A stretch of DNA of 11,322 nucleotides from Gammaproteobacteria bacterium (GTDB lineage Bacteria; Pseudomonadota; Gammaproteobacteria; SURF-13): contig JAMCTV010000033.1 in NCBI GenBank assembly GCA_023381235.1, forward strand, positions 1 to 11,322, in the 5' to 3' direction. Below, piece by piece: positions 1-5,034 of this stretch; positions within the stretch are counted from its first letter, which is position 1; each line of letters opens with the position of its first letter. The notes beneath the pieces are model-generated. The model ran no database searches. It was not told where the DNA came from and saw nothing but the letters and a program-made list of their open reading frames with translations. A program made the translations under genes and the position numbers.

Positions 1-93
1 TATCTTAAGGAAATCGAGTACCGCTACAACCACCGGAAAGAGAATCTGTTTAAACGCTTCATTAAACTCTATTTTGGTTACGTTTCGCCCTAA
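1..93 (+). pseudogene. IS1595-family (ISXO2-like) transposase, C-terminal fragment cut by the window edge
   Basis: Frame 1 is open from the first base to a TAA at 91-93 and encodes 30 residues. It contains EIEYRYNHRKENLFKRF, which matches the typical C-terminus of ISXO2-like (IS1595 family) DDE transposases, where a tyrosine- and arginine-rich 'E(F/Y)xxRYNxR' stretch closes the catalytic domain. The rest of the gene lies outside the window, so whether the element is intact cannot be judged. An assembly edge inside an IS is common because such elements are multicopy. The family assignment rests on a short stretch and is from memory. Confidence 0.65.
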
Positions 94-143
94 TTACCTT
101 AGATTTTGCTGTTTCGTATCCACTTTACAGTCTAGTCGGGCGG
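94..143. other. Probable right end of the IS1595-type element (boundary not defined)
   Basis: This is a short non-coding AT-rich stretch between the transposase stop and the palindromic repeat. IS1595 elements normally end in a terminal inverted repeat within some tens of bases of the transposase stop, so the end probably lies here. The left end is outside the window, so neither the inverted repeat nor an 8-bp target duplication can be confirmed. Confidence 0.3.
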
Positions 144-241
144 GTTAGTGAAGCGTAGCCCGCCGAATGTATATCCATCACAGTATCCGGCGCAATACGC
201 TGCGCTATTGCGCCCTACAGGGTTGCACTCAACCCATCCTA
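137..241. repeat. Interspersed palindromic repeat with three stem-loops
   Basis: Three inverted repeats lie in a row. The first is an imperfect palindrome, GCGGGTTA ... TAGCCCGC, at about 143-166. The second is a perfect 9-bp stem, GGCGCAATA (189-197) with TATTGCGCC (206-214). The third is a perfect 6-bp stem, GGGTTG (220-225) with CAACCC (230-235), with a 4-nt loop. Read on the minus strand it begins TAGGATGGGTTG, a pattern I recognise as a dispersed non-coding repeat in many gammaproteobacterial genomes. It lies at the 3' end of the DUF2806-like gene, whose TAG stop is at its edge, so the stems could also end transcription. The outer limits are approximate. Confidence 0.6.
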
Positions 242-1096
242 CGAGCTCTCCGGCTTTGGAATAAGGGACTGTGCGATCCACTTGTCCTTTACGTACTGGA
301 AGAAGCCGTCCACCGGCTTCGAATCGCAAACTTGCGCAAGTTGTTGCCCCGCGCGTGTTAAGAAGACGTGGCCAAGTGCTAGGTCGTTGTCGGCATCCTT
401 CGGAAGCGAAAGCGTCGCTGGTTGTCCGTAGTAGAAGACGGTTGCTGACTTTGGAAGACCAAGGCGTCTGAAACCGGAGAGATGGTTGAATTGAATTAGC
501 CCAAGACTCTCAAGGTGGGACAAGGAGCTGAAATTGATTTCCTGATCGTTGTAGATTTTTTCCTGTACATCGAAGATTAAGGGAACGACGTTTCCGATCA
601 TCCAGCAAAAGCCACAGAGTTGCACGAAAAGAATGGCATCTTCTTTGTCGAGATCAGCAAGAAGGTTGACCGTACGTTTCGCGAATGCGCCTGGCGCGTT
701 TGCTTCGCCAGCAAGCACTCTTGACCAGAGGCTTTGCATTTCTTCGTCTGAAACGATACGTGACTTATCAAAGAAGTTCGTAATCCAATCGTCCGCAACG
801 TTCTGCGGTGCTGATTTGTCTTTGAGCAGCGGCAGCGCGTTTTGTGTAATAGCTTCAATGTTGGACTGCTTCTTTGCCTCTTCTTCCAGGAAGCGGTGCA
901 ATGCACGTCTATGAAGGTCTGTAACCTGAATCTGCGACTCGGCCTGAATTCGACCTGCTTCTGCTTCTGCTTTCGCGACGCGGACAATTTGGTATGGCTT
1001 GAACACCCCGCCCACCGCCTCCGAGATCTTCTCGATTAGAACAGTAGCCGGCTTTGAGAGGTCGCCAAGCTTCGCTATAGGATTTTCGTCACTCAT
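239..1096 (-). CDS. DUF2806-like protein of unknown function
   Basis: This ORF encodes 285 aa from an ATG at 1096 to a TAG at 239-241. There is no signal peptide or clear transmembrane helix. Residues 37-75 are rich in Ala, Glu, Gln and Arg and probably form a long helix or coiled coil. Residues 114-155 contain the most family-like block, with SDEEMQSLWSRVLAGE followed by an AxxxKRTVNLLADLDKxDA-type segment, which I associate with DUF2806 proteins. No catalytic motif is evident and the function is unknown. The gene follows acs on the same strand after 59 bp, but its GC content and codon use are visibly lower than those of acs, fabI and the ABC operon. It sits next to an IS end and a dispersed repeat, which suggests acquisition by transfer. 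No good Shine-Dalgarno sequence precedes the ATG. The last residues (PKPESS) run up to the repeat, so the natural C-terminus may have been changed. Confidence 0.7.
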   Translation of the reverse strand: MSDENPIAKLGDLSKPATVLIEKISEAVGGVFKPYQIVRVAKAEAEAGRIQAESQIQVTDLHRRALHRFLEEEAKKQSNIEAITQNALPLLKDKSAPQNVADDWITNFFDKSRIVSDEEMQSLWSRVLAGEANAPGAFAKRTVNLLADLDKEDAILFVQLCGFCWMIGNVVPLIFDVQEKIYNDQEINFSSLSHLESLGLIQFNHLSGFRRLGLPKSATVFYYGQPATLSLPKDADNDLALGHVFLTRAGQQLAQVCDSKPVDGFFQYVKDKWIAQSLIPKPESS

Positions 1097-1155
1097 GATG
1101 AAGAGACCGAACTAGGAATAGATGGCCTAAATGACGTGATTGAGGGCATCAATTA

Positions 1156-3123
1156 TCACGCCTTCCCCCGCAACTGTAACAATATCGCCTCGTTCTCCAG
1201 CGTCGAGGTGTCTTGCGTGATGGCCTCGCCGGCGGCGATGGAGCGCAGCAGGCGGCGCATGATTTTTCCGGAGCGGGTTTTGGGGAGGTTGTCGGCGTAG
1301 CGGATGTCGTCGGGGCGGGCGATGGGGCCGATTTGTTCGGTGACCCAGGCGCGCAGTTCTTTGGTGAGCGCTTCGTCCACGCCGCCCGCGGGGCGTGCGC
1401 CGCGCAATACGACATAGGCGAATACGGCTTCGCCTTTGACCTCATCAGGTTTGCCGACCACGGCGGCCTCGGCGACGCGCGGGTGGGCGACGAGGGCCGA
1501 TTCGATCTCCATGGTGCCGAGGCGGTGGCCGGAAACCTTCAGCACATCGTCGGCGCGGCCCATGATCCAGAAGTAGCCGTCTTCGTCTTTGTGCGCGGTG
1601 TCGCCCGCGACGTAGTACTTGTTGTTGAATTTCTTCCAGTAGGTGTCCAGGTAGCGCTGCTCATCGCCCCAGATGGTGCGCAGCATGAACGGCCAGGGTT
1701 TTTTGATGACGAGATAGCCGCCCTGGTTGGGCGCGGTAATGCTGTTGCCTTCTTCGTCCACGACGTCCGCCGCGATGCCGGGCAGGGGCAGGGTGCAGGA
1801 GCCGGGCTTGGTGGCTACGGCGCCGGGGATGGGGGCGATGAGGTGTGCGCCGGTTTCGGTCTGCCACCAGGTGTCTGTGATGGGGCAGCGCTCATGGCCG
1901 ATGTGTGTGTGATACCACATCCAGGCTTCGGGATTGATGGGCTCGCCGACGGTGCCGAGCAAGCGCAGCTTCGATAAATCATATTTGGCGGGGATGTCGT
2001 CGCCCAGTTTCATCAGGCCGCGTATTGCGGTGGGGGCGGTGTAGAAAATCGTGATTTTATGGCGCTGGCAGATGTCCCAGAAGCGCCCGCCATCAGGGAT
2101 GGTGGGTGCGCCTTCATACATCACCATGGTCGCGCCCACCGCAAGCGGGCCGTAAGTGACATAGCTGTGACCCGTCACCCAGCCCACGTCGGCGGTGCAC
2201 CAAAAGATGTCGTCGTCATGGATGTCGAACACCCATTGCATGGTGACGATGGTGCCGAGCAGATAGCCCGCGCTGGAATGCTGGACGCCCTTCGGCTTGC
2301 CGGTGGAGCCGGAGGTGTAGAGCAGAAACAGCGGATGCTCGCTTTCCACCCACACCGGCTCGCACTGATCGGAAACGTTTTTTACGACATCATCCCACCA
2401 CACATCGCGCCCGTTCTGCATGGGAATGGTTTGGCCGCTGCGCTTTAAGACAATGACGGACTCAATGGTGGAGCAGCCTTTGGCCAGCGCCTGGTCGGCG
2501 GCCAATTTCAGTTCTATGATCTTGCCTCCGCGTGTGCCGCCGTCGGCGGTGATGAGCATCTTCGCCCCGGCGTCCTCAATGCGGTCTTGCAGCGATTGCG
2601 CGGAGAAGCCGCCGAACACGACCGAATGAATTGCGCCGATGCGCGCACACGCCTGCATGGCGATGACCATCTCCGGCACCATGGGCATGTAAATCACCAC
2701 CCGGTCGCCTTTTTTGATGCCATTGGCCTTGAGCGCATTGGCGAAACGGCAGACTTCGCGGTGCAATTCAGCGTAAGTCACGCGGCGCACGTCGCCCTGT
2801 TCGCCCTCGAAGATAATGGCGGTTTTGTGGGCCTTGTCTTTGAGATTCCGGTCCAGGCAGTTGTAGGAAACGTTGAGCAGCCCGTCGTCAAACCAGCGGT
2901 AATGCGGCGCCTTGCTGCTGTCAAGAATTTTGGTGAAGGGTTTGTGCCAGCTTATCTGTTCACGCGCGCGATCGGCCCAGAATTTTTCATGATCTTGTGC
3001 GGCCTGCTGCTGCAGGGCCTGTAGCTCCCGCATGCTTTTAATGCGCGCACGCGCGGCGAATGCGGGCGCGGGCTGAAACAGCCGCTGTTCATGCAGGATA
3101 GATTCGATGTTTGCGGGAGCCAT
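1156..3123 (-). CDS. acs: Acetyl-CoA synthetase (AMP-forming acetate-CoA ligase)
   Basis: This cytoplasmic enzyme converts acetate, ATP and CoA to acetyl-CoA, AMP and PPi. The protein is 655 aa, the full length for the family (about 650). The N-terminal ACS domain (about residues 25-80) is followed by the AMP-binding domain, with the phosphate-binding loop YTSGSTGKPKG at 269-279. DTWWQTETG at 417-425 includes Trp420, equivalent to the acetate-pocket Trp of the E. coli enzyme. The hinge GRADDVLKVSGHR is at 522-534, and the C-terminal PKTRSGKIMRR carries Lys620, the residue usually acetylated by Pat-type enzymes and released by CobB-type deacetylases. The ATG at 3123 has AGGA about 10 nt upstream. 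The gene lies downstream of fabI and was originally 17 bp from it; the hybrid ORF created by the duplication now separates them. Its first 135 codons are repeated at 3504-3908. The function is secure; regulation by acetylation is inferred from the conserved lysine. Confidence 0.97.
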   Translation of the reverse strand: MAPANIESILHEQRLFQPAPAFAARARIKSMRELQALQQQAAQDHEKFWADRAREQISWHKPFTKILDSSKAPHYRWFDDGLLNVSYNCLDRNLKDKAHKTAIIFEGEQGDVRRVTYAELHREVCRFANALKANGIKKGDRVVIYMPMVPEMVIAMQACARIGAIHSVVFGGFSAQSLQDRIEDAGAKMLITADGGTRGGKIIELKLAADQALAKGCSTIESVIVLKRSGQTIPMQNGRDVWWDDVVKNVSDQCEPVWVESEHPLFLLYTSGSTGKPKGVQHSSAGYLLGTIVTMQWVFDIHDDDIFWCTADVGWVTGHSYVTYGPLAVGATMVMYEGAPTIPDGGRFWDICQRHKITIFYTAPTAIRGLMKLGDDIPAKYDLSKLRLLGTVGEPINPEAWMWYHTHIGHERCPITDTWWQTETGAHLIAPIPGAVATKPGSCTLPLPGIAADVVDEEGNSITAPNQGGYLVIKKPWPFMLRTIWGDEQRYLDTYWKKFNNKYYVAGDTAHKDEDGYFWIMGRADDVLKVSGHRLGTMEIESALVAHPRVAEAAVVGKPDEVKGEAVFAYVVLRGARPAGGVDEALTKELRAWVTEQIGPIARPDDIRYADNLPKTRSGKIMRRLLRSIAAGEAITQDTSTLENEAILLQLRGKA

Positions 3124-3503
3124 TTTTTTGTTATCCTGTGTTAAAGCTGCCCCATCCCCGTGATGTGATACCCGCTGTCCACGTACACCACTTCGCCGGT
3201 GATGCCGGAAGCGAGGTCGGAGCAGAGGAAGGCGGCGGCGTTGCCCACGTCTTCGATGGTGACGTTGCGGCGCAGCGGCGCGGTCTTCTCCACGTGCTCA
3301 AGCATCTTGCGGAAGCCGCTGATGCCGGAGGCGGCGAGGGTGCGGATCGGCCCGGCGGAGACGGCGTTGACCCGGATGCCTTCGGGCCCCAGGCTGTCGG
3401 CCATGTAGCGCACGTTGGCTTCGAGGCTGGCCTTGGCTACGCCCATCACGTTATAGTTGGGCATGACGCGCTCGGCGCCAAGATAACTCAAGGTGAGCAG
3501 CGC
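2719..3503. repeat. 785-bp direct tandem repeat, copy 1 (acs 5' part, spacer, fabI 3' part)
   Basis: This segment is followed directly by a second copy at 3504-4288. Every landmark is shifted by exactly 785 bp: the acs start (3123 and 3908), the fabI stop (3141 and 3926), and the joint sequence GCCATTG (2719 and 3504). I saw no mismatch in the stretches I compared, and the encoded residues are identical. This copy supplies the 5' end of the intact acs and the 3' half of fabI found in the hybrid ORF. Confidence 0.97.
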
Positions 3504-3908
3504 GCCATTGGCCTTGAGCGCATTGGCGAAACGGCAGACTTCGCGGTGCAATTCAGCGTAAGTCACGCGGCGCACGTCGCCCTGTTCGCCCTCGAAGATA
3601 ATGGCGGTTTTGTGGGCCTTGTCTTTGAGATTCCGGTCCAGGCAGTTGTAGGAAACGTTGAGCAGCCCGTCGTCAAACCAGCGGTAATGCGGCGCCTTGC
3701 TGCTGTCAAGAATTTTGGTGAAGGGTTTGTGCCAGCTTATCTGTTCACGCGCGCGATCGGCCCAGAATTTTTCATGATCTTGTGCGGCCTGCTGCTGCAG
3801 GGCCTGTAGCTCCCGCATGCTTTTAATGCGCGCACGCGCGGCGAATGCGGGCGCGGGCTGAAACAGCCGCTGTTCATGCAGGATAGATTCGATGTTTGCG
3901 GGAGCCAT
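3141..3908 (-). pseudogene. Hybrid ORF: Acs N-terminus fused in frame to FabI C-terminus (duplication product)
   Basis: This ORF has 255 codons. Residues 1-135 are identical to the start of Acs and the last 120 are identical to FabI 141-260. The joint falls in C-AAT-GGC, present in both parents as an (Ala/Arg)-Asn-Gly stretch, and the reading frame is kept. The ORF keeps the acs ribosome-binding site, the 17-bp spacers on both sides, and the FabI catalytic pair (Tyr and Lys of the YxxxxxxK motif). It lacks the FabI glycine-rich NAD-binding half, and it lacks the Acs nucleotide-binding and C-terminal domains. Neither activity is therefore expected, and the product probably folds poorly. It is a by-product of the 785-bp tandem duplication rather than a designed fusion, and it could be an assembly artefact. 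If the locus is real, it would be co-transcribed between fabI and acs. Confidence 0.85.
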
Positions 3909-4288
3909 TTTTTTGTTATCCTGTGTTAAAGCTGCCCCATCCCCGTGATGTGATACCCGCTGTCCACGTACACCACTTCGCCGGTGATGCCGGAAGCGAG
4001 GTCGGAGCAGAGGAAGGCGGCGGCGTTGCCCACGTCTTCGATGGTGACGTTGCGGCGCAGCGGCGCGGTCTTCTCCACGTGCTCAAGCATCTTGCGGAAG
4101 CCGCTGATGCCGGAGGCGGCGAGGGTGCGGATCGGCCCGGCGGAGACGGCGTTGACCCGGATGCCTTCGGGCCCCAGGCTGTCGGCCATGTAGCGCACGT
4201 TGGCTTCGAGGCTGGCCTTGGCTACGCCCATCACGTTATAGTTGGGCATGACGCGCTCGGCGCCAAGATAACTCAAGGTGAGCAGCGC
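3504..4288. repeat. 785-bp direct tandem repeat, copy 2
   Basis: This is the second copy of the unit at 2719-3503. It supplies the 5' part of the hybrid ORF and the 3' half of the intact fabI. The shared heptamer GCCATTG occurs at the start of copy 1 (2719-2725), at the joint (3504-3510) and just after copy 2 (4289-4295). The bases flanking it differ between acs and fabI, so the microhomology at the breakpoint is 7 bp. Confidence 0.97.
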
Positions 4289-4708
4289 GCCATTGCGGTT
4301 TTGCATCATGTTGCGCCCGGCCTTGGCGAGCGCTGCGAAGCTGTAGGAACTGATGTCGTGTGCGGTGAGGAAGCCCTCGCGCGTGACGCTGTCCAGGTAG
4401 CTGCCTTCCAATTGCTCGGAAGGGGCGTAGGCCACGGAGTGGATTATGATGTCGAGGTGATCCCAGTAGTCGTCCAGATGCTCGAACACCGCGTTGATTT
4501 CGGTGTCATTGCCGACATCGCAGGACAGGGTGATGACCGAGCCGCATTCCGAGGCCATCTTCTCCACCCTGTCCTGGAGGCGCTCGTTCTGATAAGTGAA
4601 GGCGAGTTCCGCGCCCTCGCGCCGCATGGCTTGGGCGATGCCCCAGGCGATGGAGCGGTTGCTGGCCAGCCCTACGATAAGCGCATTTTTACCGGTTAAA
4701 AATCCCAT
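3926..4708 (-). CDS. fabI: Enoyl-[acyl-carrier-protein] reductase (NADH), FabI
   Basis: FabI reduces trans-2-enoyl-ACP to acyl-ACP with NADH, the last step of each fatty acid elongation cycle, and is the target of triclosan and diazaborines. The protein is 260 aa, close to the 262 of E. coli FabI, and highly similar along its length. The N-terminal MGFLTGKNALIVGLASNRSI contains the nucleotide-binding loop, with Ser19. CDV at 63-65 contacts the adenine in the family. The catalytic residues are Tyr147, Tyr157 and Lys164 within SYLGAERVMPNYNVMGVAK (146-164). Residue 93, Gly in E. coli and a known resistance site, is Ala here; Ala also occurs naturally in other FabI proteins. I chose the ATG at 4708 because AAGGA lies 7 nt upstream and the E. 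coli-like start begins there; the frame stays open upstream to 4900, but that extension lies in the hairpin element. The gene is first in the fabI-(hybrid)-acs unit. Confidence 0.97.
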   Translation of the reverse strand: MGFLTGKNALIVGLASNRSIAWGIAQAMRREGAELAFTYQNERLQDRVEKMASECGSVITLSCDVGNDTEINAVFEHLDDYWDHLDIIIHSVAYAPSEQLEGSYLDSVTREGFLTAHDISSYSFAALAKAGRNMMQNRNGALLTLSYLGAERVMPNYNVMGVAKASLEANVRYMADSLGPEGIRVNAVSAGPIRTLAASGISGFRKMLEHVEKTAPLRRNVTIEDVGNAAAFLCSDLASGITGEVVYVDSGYHITGMGQL

Positions 4709-4737
4709 GCGAGTGTCCTTAATGTGATGTGTGATGG

Positions 4738-4743
4738 ATAATA
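4738..4743 (-). promoter_or_regulatory. Possible -10 element of fabI (TATTAT)
   Basis: On the minus strand TATTAT lies about 30 nt upstream of the fabI ATG, in the short AT-richer stretch between the gene and the repeat element. No good -35 hexamer is found at 16-18 bp, so the call rests on the -10 match and position only. Confidence 0.3.
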
Positions 4744-4772
4744 GAGTAGCTAAAATCCGTCGCGGCGCATAG

Positions 4773-4997
4773 CAGGCTGTTGAAAAACGGCCTGCGTGCG
4801 GCGGAGGGCGAGCAGCACTGCTGCGAGCGGGCAAGCCAGAGATGGCTTGCCCTGGTCTTGCAAGCGAAGCAGGATGCGAGAGCGCCGCAAGTACCGCCAT
4901 TTTACAAGCACGGTTTATGTGCTTGTAAAATGAAGCAAAGCAAAAATCACTTTTTGCTTTGCGGGTTGAAAAAGGCCATTCATGGCCTTTTTCAACA
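4773..4997. mobile_element. MITE-like interspersed element made of consecutive hairpins, with TGTTGAAAAA terminal inverted repeats
   Basis: The ends form an inverted repeat: TGTTGAAAAACGGCC (4778-4792) against GGCCTTTTTCAACA (4984-4997), differing by one extra C. Between them are perfect stems: 10 bp (4829-4838 with 4843-4852, loop GAGA), 14 bp (4898-4911 with 4919-4932), 12 bp (4935-4946 with 4951-4962, loop TCAC) and 15 bp (4965-4979 with 4982-4996). It has no credible coding capacity: frames run through it only because the inverted repeats lack stops. CAGGCTGTTGAAAAA resembles the ends of several IS families, so this may be a non-autonomous derivative. It could insulate the two divergent units or form transcript hairpins. 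The exact limits and target duplication are not resolved. Confidence 0.65.
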
Positions 4998-5034
4998 AAC
5001 CAACAGTGCGGCGCTTGGTGTATCCTTGACAGTG

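Larger units (their letters stand above)
4709..5034. other. Divergent intergenic region between fabI and the ABC importer operon
   Basis: This 326-bp region separates two divergently transcribed units. About 225 bp of it is the hairpin-rich repeat element at 4773-4997. That leaves about 64 bp of unique sequence before fabI and 37 bp before the binding-protein gene. The fabI Shine-Dalgarno sequence (AAGGA on the minus strand, 4716-4720) is in this region. I see no tRNA, riboswitch or convincing complete sigma-70 promoter. Confidence 0.8.

Noticed and set aside
132..329. A small minus-strand frame of 65 codons across the repeat
   Set aside because: The peptide is the translation of the dispersed palindromic repeat plus the end of the DUF2806-like gene in another frame.
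1213..1977. A long open frame opposite acs
   Set aside because: It is a GC-rich antisense shadow with Gly/Ala/Val/Asp-rich composition and no family features. The same applies to long frames opposite fabI (3896-4699), the second permease (8498-9304) and the ATPase (10402-11259).
2719..4288. Direct repeats as a CRISPR or other array
   Set aside because: There are only two long adjoining copies without spacers, made of known gene parts; it is a simple tandem duplication.
4709..4900. An upstream extension of the fabI frame to an ATG at 4900
   Set aside because: The E. coli-like FabI start MGFL at 4708 has a good Shine-Dalgarno sequence, and the extension lies largely in the repeat element.
4965..4996. 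A rho-independent terminator
   Set aside because: The 15-bp stem has its T-run inside the 3' arm and no separate U-tract after it, and neither flanking gene ends here; it fits better as the end of the repeat element.
5026..5031. TTGACA just before the receptor start, a perfect -35 hexamer
   Set aside because: No -10 hexamer follows at 16-18 bp, and transcription would start inside the coding region.
4780..5034. An 85-codon N-terminal extension of the binding-protein frame
   Set aside because: It runs through the hairpin element; a lipoprotein signal peptide starts at the ATG at 5035, so the extension is not coding.
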